Position numbers and translations under genes: made by a program
NCBI GenBank assembly: GCA_947038565.1
Contig: CAMQWP010000003.1
Span: 149,183 to 202,989 of the forward strand
Direction of reading: 5' to 3'
From: an uncultured Clostridia bacterium
GTDB taxonomy: Bacteria > Bacillota > Clostridia > Christensenellales > UBA3700
Length of the DNA stretch: 53,807 bases
Notes under the pieces: model-generated
The model's input: only the letters and a program-made list of their open reading frames with translations
Database searches by the model: none
What the model was told of the DNA's origin: nothing
Shown here: in pieces, positions 29,721 to 38,060 of the stretch
Numbering within the stretch: the stretch's first letter is position 1
Layout of the letters: each line of letters starts with the position of its first letter

Positions 29721-29758
29721 AAAAAATATATGAACAAGCATTCACTCGTTCATATATT
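29721..29758 (-). terminator. Intrinsic terminator after secF
   Basis: On the minus strand a 13-bp stem (ATATATGAACGAG with its partner, one G-U pair), a 6-nt loop and U7 follow the secF stop by about 50 nt. It separates secDF from recJ. Confidence 0.88.
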
Positions 29759-29808
29759 ATATTTAATGTTATGATTTTAGCAATATTTTAATAGATTGCA
29801 ATATCTAA

Positions 29809-30861
29809 TTAGATAGCCTCTTTCGCCTTACGGTGACCAGACTTCTTTTCTTTTTTAGGTTTAGCTTTTCTCTTGATTTCCGCTCTATCACTAGCAGCTT
29901 TCATCTGACAGTACAAAGACGGAGCTAAGAATACAGAAGAGAAAGTACCGGCAACAAGACCGAATATAACTGGAAGAGCAAACTCACGAATAGCGTCAAC
30001 ACCAATAATAGCGAAGATAACTATAGCAGCCATAGTAGTAATAGTAGTGATCATACTTCTTGAAAGTGTTTGAGCAATAGATTTATTTACTACGTAGTTA
30101 CGATTCATAGGAACACCTATAGGGTGATCCAACTCGTTTTCACGAACTCTATCAAATAATACGATAGTATTATTAATTGAGTAGGCAATAACCGTTATGA
30201 TCGCTGCGATAAAGGCTGAGTTAATCTGTATATTAAATATAAGTGTCATACAGAATACCATAATTACATCATGGATAAGTGCTATAACAGCTGATAGTCC
30301 AGTAAACAAGTTTTTAAACCTTATGATGATATAGAAAAGTATAAGGATAGTAGAAATCAATACTGATAAAAATGCAGTTAGTATAAGTGTAGCACTTGCA
30401 CTCGGACCATTATACTCCAAGTCAACAGTAGGAACACCCTCTGCATTTAAAAGCAATTTTCCTTCAAATATTTTCTCGATATCCGCTTTAACTGCTGCAT
30501 TAGATACTTCATTTTCAGTATTGTCTTTTGATATCAATGGATATCTAATTACTATACCAGTTTCGCCAGCCTGCTGATCAAGACTTGATTCAGTGCCATG
30601 AGCACTTAACACTTCATTAACAATAGCTAGGTTAGCATTATAAGTATCTTTGTCAAGATTATCTTTAAAATGTATAGTTACGATATTACCACCAGTAAAG
30701 TCGATACCAACATTAATGCCTTGAGCAACATCACCTTTCACTCCAGCATAAATACCGAAAGCTACAAGAGCAAGCATAACTATTACGATAGGAATAGTTA
30801 TCCAAATCTTCCATTTCTCTACTACTTTAGTACCTGCAAGACTCATTTTAATCTTTTTCAT
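29809..30861 (-). CDS. secF: Protein translocase subunit SecF
   Basis: A 350-aa six-helix membrane protein that, with SecD, uses the proton gradient to help late protein export. It has the first helix (about residues 18-40), a periplasm-type domain beginning GINVGIDFTGGNIVTI, the TM4 signature IAYSINNTIVLFDRVREN and a Lys-rich end. It starts one base before the secD stop ends (TAATG) and so is coupled to secD. Confidence 0.97.
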   Translation of the reverse strand: MKKIKMSLAGTKVVEKWKIWITIPIVIVMLALVAFGIYAGVKGDVAQGINVGIDFTGGNIVTIHFKDNLDKDTYNANLAIVNEVLSAHGTESSLDQQAGETGIVIRYPLISKDNTENEVSNAAVKADIEKIFEGKLLLNAEGVPTVDLEYNGPSASATLILTAFLSVLISTILILFYIIIRFKNLFTGLSAVIALIHDVIMVFCMTLIFNIQINSAFIAAIITVIAYSINNTIVLFDRVRENELDHPIGVPMNRNYVVNKSIAQTLSRSMITTITTMAAIVIFAIIGVDAIREFALPVIFGLVAGTFSSVFLAPSLYCQMKAASDRAEIKRKAKPKKEKKSGHRKAKEAI

Positions 30862-32396
30862 TATGCTAGTACCTCCACAGTTGATGTAACATCTATAGCG
30901 ACATCGCTGTCACTACTATCAATCATGACGTTATCTATATTTTCAACGTCTGAATTTGTCTCATTTTTATTATCTTCATTGTAATCAATGTGATAATCTA
31001 CATCTTTAATATTTAGACCATATAATGCAGTAGAATTACAATTTAATGCTGTAAAGCACTTCAATATCAATCTAGTGAATACCAATGAGCTGATAAGTGA
31101 TATAAATATACCGATAAGTAGCGTAATCGCAAAGCCTTTAATAGCTGATGCTGCGATGAATACAAGTACTGTTGCACCTATAATAGTAGTTACGTTACCA
31201 TCAATGATTGCTGATAAAGAGTTTTTGAAACCTTGATTAATACTAGCTTTAATATCTCTAGCATTATTACCAGCGAACAACTCACGGATACGCTCGAATA
31301 TGATTACATTCGCATCGACCGCCATACCTATAGATAATAGGATACCTGCGATACCTGGAAGAGTCAACTGAACCCAAGGGAATATAGATAGAATAAATAG
31401 GTATGTGAAAGTGAAGAATATCAATGATATACTTGCTGCCACGCCTAGAAGTCTATATCTAAAGCATAGTAAAATAATGATAAGTAAAAGACCTACACCA
31501 CCAGCTATTAGACCTTGAGTAAGAGCGTTCTTACCAAGAGAAGCCGAGATGACACTTGAAGAGTCCATTGTTAACTTAACTTGCAATGCACCTGACTGGA
31601 TCTTTACAGCATACTCATATGCTTGATCGTAAGTGTAATCGCCAGTGATAACTGCTTTACCATCAGTAATAGCCGCTTCAACGTTTGGAGCCATGATAAC
31701 TTTACCATCAAGGTAGATACCTAGCTTTTTACCAACAAGAGCAGTAGTTGCATCAGCGAATGCCTTAGCACCCTCGTCATTGAACTTAAGCTGAATAACG
31801 AATTTACCTTCTTGTTGACCTACATTAGCTTGCTCGATGTGAGTACCGTTTACTAGCGGATCAGAGTCAGGATTTACTTTTGTAAAAGTACCGTCCTCGT
31901 TCGCTGTAACCTCGTACATACCTAGCGTAGCAGGCTTAGAGATAAGTTTAAAGATTTCGCTTGGATCGTCAACGTCTGGAACCTCGACACGGATCTTCTT
32001 ATCGTCAGCACTGCCAGAAACGGTTACCTGAGACTCAGTATAACCTTTACTGAAAAGCAAATCGGTAAGACGTGAAACAGTACCATTAACGGCATGATCA
32101 AACGCATCGTTGATTTCTTCTTCTTTACCAGTGTGTTTATTATCTATGAAGTCTTGTTTATCTACATCAAATACAGCGTAAACACCACCCTTAACGTCAA
32201 GACCTAGCTTAATATTATTCGCATAACCAATGTAGTCAGTAACACCCAGCTCACCATTATCTAGTGAAACGAAAGCGAATACTCCACCCAGAATAAGTGA
32301 AATGACAACAACTGTCAATATGACGATACTAAGCGCCTTTGACATGCCTTTCGACTTTTTCTTCGAGTTAATCTTTCTTGTTTCCTTTGTTTCCAC
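30861..32396 (-). CDS. secD: Protein translocase subunit SecD
   Basis: A 511-aa SecD: one N-terminal helix, the large extracytoplasmic domain starting KLGLDVKGGVYAVFDV, and five C-terminal helices with GMAVDANVIIFERIRE. The cytoplasmic tail of about 55 acidic residues is longer than usual. The start is the GTG 6 nt after GAGGAGG; the in-frame ATG five codons earlier is part of that ribosome binding site and is rejected. A perfect promoter precedes it. Confidence 0.96.
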   Translation of the reverse strand: METKETRKINSKKKSKGMSKALSIVILTVVVISLILGGVFAFVSLDNGELGVTDYIGYANNIKLGLDVKGGVYAVFDVDKQDFIDNKHTGKEEEINDAFDHAVNGTVSRLTDLLFSKGYTESQVTVSGSADDKKIRVEVPDVDDPSEIFKLISKPATLGMYEVTANEDGTFTKVNPDSDPLVNGTHIEQANVGQQEGKFVIQLKFNDEGAKAFADATTALVGKKLGIYLDGKVIMAPNVEAAITDGKAVITGDYTYDQAYEYAVKIQSGALQVKLTMDSSSVISASLGKNALTQGLIAGGVGLLLIIILLCFRYRLLGVAASISLIFFTFTYLFILSIFPWVQLTLPGIAGILLSIGMAVDANVIIFERIRELFAGNNARDIKASINQGFKNSLSAIIDGNVTTIIGATVLVFIAASAIKGFAITLLIGIFISLISSLVFTRLILKCFTALNCNSTALYGLNIKDVDYHIDYNEDNKNETNSDVENIDNVMIDSSDSDVAIDVTSTVEVLA

Positions 32397-32427
32397 AATT
32401 TGCCTCCTCATAACAACTTACTAAACC

Positions 32428-32456
32428 ATTATATACTTTATAATCGCCATAGTCAA
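32428..32456 (-). promoter_or_regulatory. Sigma-A promoter of secDF
   Basis: TTGACT (32456-32451), 17 bp, TATAAT (32433-32428) on the minus strand, about 25 nt before the secD ribosome binding site. Confidence 0.85.
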
Positions 32457-32516
32457 TAGCAAATGAAAATAAAGTTAAATAGTATTATAATAAAAATAAA
32501 TATATAATTAAAAGTT

Positions 32517-33875
32517 TTAAACTAAACTACGCTCAATACCTGCAATAGCAAGTGACAACTCAAATCTTTTACGCATCATCTCGCAACTCATAGAGTACGG
32601 TTTTGACATATCGCCCATAAAATGAGTGTTATTAGCACAGCAACCACCGCTACAATAATATTTTGCAGGACAAGCCATACAATCAGGTTTATTGAAAACA
32701 GTATTTTTCGCAAACTTTTTAGAAATATCTAAGCAAAACTCTCCGCTCATGACACTTCCTAGCTTATATCCTTCCTCTTCCGAGAACTGATGACAAGGGT
32801 ATATGTCGCCGTAAGGAGTTATCGAAAGATACTCGCAACCAGCACCACAGCCCGTAATACGCTTTTTGATACAAGGCCCACCATCAAGATCCATCATAAA
32901 GTGAAAGAAGTTAAACCACTTACCACTTGATCTTGAATCAAGATACTCACTCGCAAGACGCTCATACTCTAGCATAATCTGAGGTAAGTGTTCCGCTCTT
33001 AGTGCCATAGGACTATCCTCTGGCAAGACTACTGGCTCGACACTTATTTGGTCAAAACCTTGATCTCTAAGATAAAGCACATCACTAGCAAAGTCTAAGT
33101 TGTTTGAAGTAAAAGTACCTCTAACGTAATAAGACTTATCACCTCTGACATCTCTAAATTTTTTCGCATTTGCAAGGACTAAAGATTGAGAACCTTTACC
33201 ATTAATAGTACGTCTTAGCTTATCATGCACACACTCTCGTCCGTCAATAGACAAAACGACATTAAACATTTCTTCATTAAGCCAATTGATATTCTCATCA
33301 GTAAGAAGCACGCAGTTAGTAGTCATAGTGAAATTAAACTGCTTATTGTGAATTACTGCTTGAGCTTTCGCATACTCAACGATCTGTTTAACTACATCTA
33401 AATTCATAAGTGGCTCGCCGCCGAAGAAGTCAACTTCTAAGCTGTGACGCTTACCGCTATTTGCGACAATAAAATCAATAGCTTTCTGACCGACTTCGAA
33501 AGACATGTACTCACGCAATTTAGAGTGATAAGTACCCTCGTCAGCAAAACAATACTTGCACCTAAGATTACAATCATGGCAAATATGTAGGCAAAGTGCC
33601 TTTATCTCACCAATCTGTTTATCCCCAGTACAAGAATAATTAGCAGTATTAACACTGCCCTCGTCCTCTAACTGATCTAATTCCGCACTTATCTCAGCGA
33701 CTAACGACTTGTCCATGCCATCAAGCTCAATCATCTCTGACTCGCTCAACTCGCCGAACTTATCCTTAGCGACTAAATATGCGTCCTTATCAATATTATG
33801 CAAGCTAGCAGTTTCTACATCAAATAGAAAATGATAATCTCGACCTTTGTGATTATATTTAAATGAATGTACCAT
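32517..33875 (-). CDS. scfB: SCIFF maturase, radical-SAM/SPASM (thioether former)
   Basis: A 452-aa radical-SAM enzyme that installs Cys-to-Thr thioether bonds in the SCIFF peptide. It has an N-terminal peptide-binding (PqqD/RRE-like) region of about 90 residues, the CNLRCKYCF cluster motif, DFFGGEPLMN, and the C-terminal SPASM cysteines in CPAKYYCSGGCCANN, with an earlier GCGAGCEY. It overlaps the SCIFF stop by one base (TAATG), so peptide and enzyme are made together. The position before secD is conserved in Clostridia. Confidence 0.95.
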   Translation of the reverse strand: MVHSFKYNHKGRDYHFLFDVETASLHNIDKDAYLVAKDKFGELSESEMIELDGMDKSLVAEISAELDQLEDEGSVNTANYSCTGDKQIGEIKALCLHICHDCNLRCKYCFADEGTYHSKLREYMSFEVGQKAIDFIVANSGKRHSLEVDFFGGEPLMNLDVVKQIVEYAKAQAVIHNKQFNFTMTTNCVLLTDENINWLNEEMFNVVLSIDGRECVHDKLRRTINGKGSQSLVLANAKKFRDVRGDKSYYVRGTFTSNNLDFASDVLYLRDQGFDQISVEPVVLPEDSPMALRAEHLPQIMLEYERLASEYLDSRSSGKWFNFFHFMMDLDGGPCIKKRITGCGAGCEYLSITPYGDIYPCHQFSEEEGYKLGSVMSGEFCLDISKKFAKNTVFNKPDCMACPAKYYCSGGCCANNTHFMGDMSKPYSMSCEMMRKRFELSLAIAGIERSLV

Positions 33876-34048
33876 TAGATAAGAGGCTTGATAGTAGTGT
33901 TAACTCTCTCATCTTGATGTCTACAAGATTGGTTACCTACAGTACAGCTAGTCTTACAAGCAGATTGACAGCTTGACTGACACTCTCCACAACCTATGTT
34001 ACCAGTTTTTTTCATACCTGAATTTACAATAGTATTAATATGTTTCAT
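33875..34048 (-). CDS. scfA: SCIFF peptide precursor (six cysteines in forty-five)
   Basis: A 57-aa ribosomal peptide precursor. The start MKHINTIV follows GGAGGAG by 8 nt. The core carries six Cys in GCGECQSSC, then QSACKTSCTVGNQSC, identical at its end to the almost invariant SCIFF core and keeping the Thr of KTSC that receives the thioether. Unlike the usual precursor, which stops a few residues after the last Cys, this one continues for 15 residues (RHQDERVNTTIKPLI). Its role in cells is unknown; it occurs in nearly all Clostridia. Confidence 0.95.
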   Translation of the reverse strand: MKHINTIVNSGMKKTGNIGCGECQSSCQSACKTSCTVGNQSCRHQDERVNTTIKPLI

Positions 34049-34078
34049 ATCACACACTCCTCCATTATTTTATACTAC

Positions 34079-34107
34079 ATTATATAACATAAAAAACAAT
34101 TAAGCAA
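34079..34107 (-). promoter_or_regulatory. Promoter of the SCIFF operon
   Basis: TTGCTT (34107-34102), 17 bp, TATAAT (34084-34079) on the minus strand, about 20 nt before the ribosome binding site of scfA. Confidence 0.75.
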
Positions 34108-34130
34108 GCATTTTAGTTATATTTATTATA

Positions 34131-34973
34131 TTATACCAATTCTTTTATACCATAGTCTAGCACTTTACATGCTTTTACGAATGGAAATCTTCCTTTCAGC
34201 TCACTTGCTACCTGATTTGCACAGTCGAAATTAGGGAATACCGCAAATACACTTGCACCCGAACCGCTCATACTAACCACGCTACTATAGTCACTAAGTG
34301 CAGACACTAGCAAGGATACTTCGGGAGTACATACGACCCCCGCATGCTGCAAACCATTACCTATCGCAGAAAGTCTTTCGCCTTTATTTGATATGCCGTC
34401 TACAAATCTTGCAGTGTGCGCAGTAACGCGTCCAACATCATCATGATGGCGGAATACCTCACGAGTATTTGTGCTATTCTTGCCTTTCAATACGACAATT
34501 GCATAATCATGGAATGGTAACGCTTTAAGATCATCGCCTTTACCTCCACATCGCATAATACCACCGCTTAACATAAAGGACACGTCGCTTCCGACTAGGC
34601 AAGCAACTTCTAATAATTGCGACTGGCTTATTCCGTAAATCTTGCCTATGCAGTATAGTACAGCACTGGCGTCTGCTGATGATCCGCCTAGCCCCGCACC
34701 GAACGGAATACCTTTCGTGATGACTATATCTAGTCCACCTATACCATACTTCTCATTACAGATCGCCCACGCCTTGTACGCGGTATTATTAACGTCTTGA
34801 GCCTTGCCATCCATACGCACGCTTATACCATCAGCCCTAGTACACTCTACATTATCGAATATTCCTACTGACGCCATTACAGTGTCAAGCTCATGATACC
34901 CCTCGCCGTACACGCCTAGTACATCTAATGTCAAATTGATTTTTGCATTAACTCTAACTTTTAGTTTATCCAT
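34131..34973 (-). CDS. ispE: 4-diphosphocytidyl-2-C-methyl-D-erythritol kinase
   Basis: A 280-aa GHMP kinase of the MEP isoprenoid pathway. It starts MDKLKVRVNAKINLTLDVLG and has YHELDTVMASV, the phosphate loop PFGAGLGGSSADASAVL and SGSGASVFAVF. No ribosome binding site exists, and a TATAAT box ends exactly 6 nt before this ATG, the same layout as rarA, so the mRNA is predicted to be leaderless. An upstream in-frame TTG also lacks a site. The veg-coat protein-ispE order is conserved in Firmicutes. IspD and IspF are encoded as a fusion at 46898. Confidence 0.95.
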   Translation of the reverse strand: MDKLKVRVNAKINLTLDVLGVYGEGYHELDTVMASVGIFDNVECTRADGISVRMDGKAQDVNNTAYKAWAICNEKYGIGGLDIVITKGIPFGAGLGGSSADASAVLYCIGKIYGISQSQLLEVACLVGSDVSFMLSGGIMRCGGKGDDLKALPFHDYAIVVLKGKNSTNTREVFRHHDDVGRVTAHTARFVDGISNKGERLSAIGNGLQHAGVVCTPEVSLLVSALSDYSSVVSMSGSGASVFAVFPNFDCANQVASELKGRFPFVKACKVLDYGIKELV

Positions 34974-34979
34974 AAAGAC

Positions 34980-35008
34980 ATTATATCCTATCGCATTCAA
35001 AAATGCAA
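34980..35008 (-). promoter_or_regulatory. Promoter giving a leaderless ispE mRNA
   Basis: TTGCAT (35008-35003), 17 bp, TATAAT (34985-34980), then six bases and the ATG of ispE. The -35 box is weak (TTG only), the -10 perfect. Confidence 0.72.
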
Positions 35009-35046
35009 TAGCTTTTACACAAATATTGCATGTATTATAATGACGG

Positions 35047-35073
35047 AAAAAGACGAAAGTTTTTAACTTCCGC
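35047..35073 (-). terminator. Intrinsic terminator after the SPOCS/LysM gene
   Basis: A 10-bp stem with two G-U pairs and an AAA loop, then U5, on the minus strand, about 55 nt after the stop codon. Confidence 0.75.
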
Positions 35074-35127
35074 CTTATATAATATATATTTAATTATCCA
35101 CCGCGATATACTTCTGGTTTCAGCTAA

Positions 35128-36648
35128 CTATTTGCAAGAGTTTAGCTGTCTGTAATACACCACATTTTGACCCGTAGAACAATCACCAAGAGAAGGGTTT
35201 TGACAAGCTAATTTATGCATAGGTGCATTCATAGCCTTTGCGATATCCCACAAGCTCTCGCCCGCACAAGAATGATATATGCTCATAGCATAATCCACTC
35301 CGACCATTTCCTCGCCTCTAGTATAGCTACTTACACACTTATTATTCATAGGCTTATCGCATAGCATGTAGATACTTATCATCGCAGTGACTTCTATCTC
35401 ACGATCACGCTTGATCTTTGCGTACAATTGCTCTATCATACTATCGCAAATATACTTAGCACTCTCGTCATAAGTAGAGCCGTCGAACTGCAAGCTATAC
35501 GGCAACTCTACCATGATTGATGAGCACTCACCGTCAGTATCTTCATACATGACATTACATGCTAGTAGACCTTCCACCATTATCATACCGCTTTCGACAT
35601 ATGTATTAGCCACTACTTGCCTAGAGATAGTTGTCGCCAATATCTTATGCGCTGGACACATGTCTTCAGCCAGCTCCGCACTACCGATGATCTTATCGGA
35701 CATAGCTGACTGACCTAAATACTCGTTATATTGACACTCGCAATACTCCATATCAATTTTATTATTTGGACAATGCATATCTAATATTACAGTTTTAGAC
35801 TCTGTAATAAAGCAAATGCCATCACATACCAACTCAAACTGTAAGCATAGTACATTATCACCCTCTACACCACTGATAACTATCTTGCTATCAGAAACCC
35901 TTACGGATAACGCTAGCTTATCACACTCACACATTCCCGCTTGAGAAATATCCTGTGCGAATGGTATGTTGAAAACTTTTGAACAAGGTGCGCCGTCCGC
36001 AATGTATACGACAGTCGAGCAAAGAGTACCGCTTACGATAGCCTTGCCTTCATCCGCTTTAGCACCAGTAATAATTGCAGACGAGTCAAAGAAAAGAATC
36101 TTTTCAATATCCGAACCGCTTTCATAATCTTCGTCAATGCTGAAAGTATCACGCATGATAGTAGCGAGCTGACAAGGCACGCTCTCTGTCTTGACAAGAA
36201 TATCATCACAAACTTTTGCCACGCAACTGCAACTAACAGCACTTACACAGATCACCTCAATGCCTATAACAGACTGAACAGATATAATATCACCCCTCAC
36301 ACTGCTATCCACGTCAAGGACGTTGCACATCGCCCACATTGCCTTAGAACTATCGATGGCAGCAATATCGCCCTCGACCATAGTAGAAAATTCGCTTAGA
36401 TAGTCATAACTATCCATGACGCCATCATGATTAATAAAGATAACCTTACAATTAAGAGTGGCGATGACTTTTACCATATCCCCCGCTCGCTCTACAATAC
36501 TACTAGCAACCGAACTAGTGACAGACAAGAGTTTTTTCACTCCACCCTTAGCGGTACTGTCAATATTGCACTGAGCAGTAGCTGAAGCCTTACCATAAAC
36601 AACCATAGACTCATTTTTCATCTCTACGAAATCCAATTCATTTTCCAT
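35128..36648 (-). CDS. SPOCS (DUF3794) repeats with C-terminal LysM, spore-coat type
   Basis: A 506-aa protein of the SPOCS/LysM group found next to veg and ispE in Clostridia. Three DUF3794-like beta-rich repeats can be traced (about residues 35-130, 170-280 and 310-420), each with the pattern of a short 'v.v.G.l...v.Y.d....' strand set; a LysM repeat closes the protein (YHSCAGESLWDIAKAMNAP, CQNPSL). SPOCS domains build spore-coat or spore-envelope assemblies. No signal peptide is seen, as expected for a mother-cell protein. GGAGG lies 6 nt before the ATG. Rich in Cys (more than 25), unusual for a cytoplasmic protein. Confidence 0.87.
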   Translation of the reverse strand: MENELDFVEMKNESMVVYGKASATAQCNIDSTAKGGVKKLLSVTSSVASSIVERAGDMVKVIATLNCKVIFINHDGVMDSYDYLSEFSTMVEGDIAAIDSSKAMWAMCNVLDVDSSVRGDIISVQSVIGIEVICVSAVSCSCVAKVCDDILVKTESVPCQLATIMRDTFSIDEDYESGSDIEKILFFDSSAIITGAKADEGKAIVSGTLCSTVVYIADGAPCSKVFNIPFAQDISQAGMCECDKLALSVRVSDSKIVISGVEGDNVLCLQFELVCDGICFITESKTVILDMHCPNNKIDMEYCECQYNEYLGQSAMSDKIIGSAELAEDMCPAHKILATTISRQVVANTYVESGMIMVEGLLACNVMYEDTDGECSSIMVELPYSLQFDGSTYDESAKYICDSMIEQLYAKIKRDREIEVTAMISIYMLCDKPMNNKCVSSYTRGEEMVGVDYAMSIYHSCAGESLWDIAKAMNAPMHKLACQNPSLGDCSTGQNVVYYRQLNSCK

Positions 36649-36741
36649 TATTTTGCCTCCAAAAATATATTAGTGCGAGCATTACCAAAATGCTTGACAG
36701 CCCTGCATTATCTATACAAATATATTAAGGCAACCGCGGAA

Positions 36742-36996
36742 TTATGACAATATATCTTGAGAATTTTCTTCGATAGGGTAAAACTTTACTATTTTAGACA
36801 ATACATCTACATAAGTGAATGATAAAGTCCTCTCCGTACCATATAGCTGAGTCTTTACAGTAAAGACATTAGGATGCAACTGATCGATAGTGCCATCGTA
36901 ATATGTGAATCTATTCCTGCCTATATTTACTTTTATCTTGATCATGCGACCGCGTAGCAATTCCACTCTTTTTTTTGCGATATCTAGCTTTGTCAT
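36742..36996 (-). CDS. veg: Veg protein
   Basis: An 84-aa protein matching Veg (DUF1021) in size and pattern: MTKLDIAKKRVELLRGRMI, KVNIGRNRFTYYDGTIDQLHPNVF. It has an SH3-like barrel; in B. subtilis Veg promotes biofilm matrix formation by countering SinR. Start set at the ATG after GGAGGT; 22 upstream in-frame codons have no site. It precedes the SPOCS/LysM gene and ispE. Confidence 0.93.
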   Translation of the reverse strand: MTKLDIAKKRVELLRGRMIKIKVNIGRNRFTYYDGTIDQLHPNVFTVKTQLYGTERTLSFTYVDVLSKIVKFYPIEENSQDILS

Positions 36997-37142
36997 ATTT
37001 ACCTCCAAATAGATAATAATACTATATAAAAAAGTATGCCCAACAACCAGCACTATATACAAGTTAAATACAATTACCTTACTAGTTCAAATATCAAACC
37101 CGCACTATAATGTATATATAATACAAAATACGCACTTGGTAT

Positions 37143-37176
37143 AAAAAATATACCTTCTACTATGTAAAAGGTATAT
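37143..37176 (-). terminator. Intrinsic terminator after the zinc-ribbon gene
   Basis: ATATACCTT and its complement form a 9-bp stem with an 11-nt loop, followed by U6 on the minus strand. Confidence 0.75.
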
Positions 37177-37221
37177 AAAACTCTAATTAAATTTTTAAAT
37201 TATATGATTTGACTACAAGTA

Positions 37222-37857
37222 TTACTCGAAATCTTCATCATCAAGCCCCAACTCATCACCAAGCTCGTCAAGATCCATATCTAGATCATCGTCAAAATCA
37301 TCAAGCAAATCGCCCAATTCAGAATTTTTTGTTTTTTTCTTCTTCGCTTTACTTTTGCCTTTCTTATCGTACTCATCGAAATCGTCATCATCTTCGTCTT
37401 CGTCGATATCGTCTATATCGTCTATATCACCTAAGTCCTCGAAGTCATCAACAGCCTCGAAGTCATCTATGTCGCTCATCTCTTCTTCTTCGTCATCATA
37501 GTCTTCGTCAAAAGCGTCACCAGTAACCAAATCATCGTCATTAACCGAAGGATCTTCGAATGTAGACTCGCCATCCGCGTCCCACTCCTCTTCCTCAGTC
37601 ATGGCAGCAAGACGGTTTTCAGGCTCTTCTTCCTCGTCCACTTTAGCCTTAGCACCACGCAATTTGATAGTGCATGCTGGACACATAGCCTGACCTGGTG
37701 CCACGAATACCTCATGACACTCTGGGCATAAAGAATCATCATCGTCAGTCGCATGAACGTCAACACCTTTCATTTCTAATAGGCATACATCGCAATAATC
37801 CTTTTCGTGTAGAATATAATTCAACTCACACCTTGGACACTTTCTATAAATTGGCAT
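37222..37857 (-). CDS. Zinc-ribbon protein with long acidic tail
   Basis: A 211-aa protein. Two CxxC...CxxC zinc ribbons occupy residues 8-62 (CPRCELN, CDVC; then CPECHEVF, CPAC). Residues 85-165 are almost entirely Asp and Glu (for example DIDDIDDIDEDEDDDDFDEY), followed by a Lys-rich island (KKGKSKAKKKKTK) and a final acidic segment. I do not recognise a functional family; the layout suggests a nucleic-acid mimic or an RNA/ribosome/polymerase-associated factor, which is inference. It has a promoter and terminator of its own between veg and spo0A. GGAGG precedes the ATG. Confidence 0.8.
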   Translation of the reverse strand: MPIYRKCPRCELNYILHEKDYCDVCLLEMKGVDVHATDDDDSLCPECHEVFVAPGQAMCPACTIKLRGAKAKVDEEEEPENRLAAMTEEEEWDADGESTFEDPSVNDDDLVTGDAFDEDYDDEEEEMSDIDDFEAVDDFEDLGDIDDIDDIDEDEDDDDFDEYDKKGKSKAKKKKTKNSELGDLLDDFDDDLDMDLDELGDELGLDDEDFE

Positions 37858-37894
37858 TATTAATATCCTCCCAACACACTCATTTTTAAATTCT

Positions 37895-37922
37895 ATTATA
37901 ATACTTATTTTCTAAAAGTCAA
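37895..37922 (-). promoter_or_regulatory. Promoter of the acidic zinc-ribbon gene
   Basis: TTGACT (37922-37917), 16 bp, TATAAT (37900-37895) on the minus strand. Confidence 0.78.
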
Positions 37923-38060
37923 CACATTTATGCATAATTCTTAAAAATTTACATTAAAAGACGAAAAAATCGGTGAAAACACGCCAAAAGTTACCTAAAA
38001 AGCAAATTCCCCACAAATTTATATCACATGAAGGATAAAAATACATGAGGAATTATTATA

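Noticed and set aside
32397..32411. ATG start for secD
   Set aside because: It overlaps GAGGAGG, which serves the GTG start six bases further on.
37209..37526. Plus-strand Arg/His-rich open frame
   Set aside because: Antisense shadow of the acidic tail of the zinc-ribbon gene.
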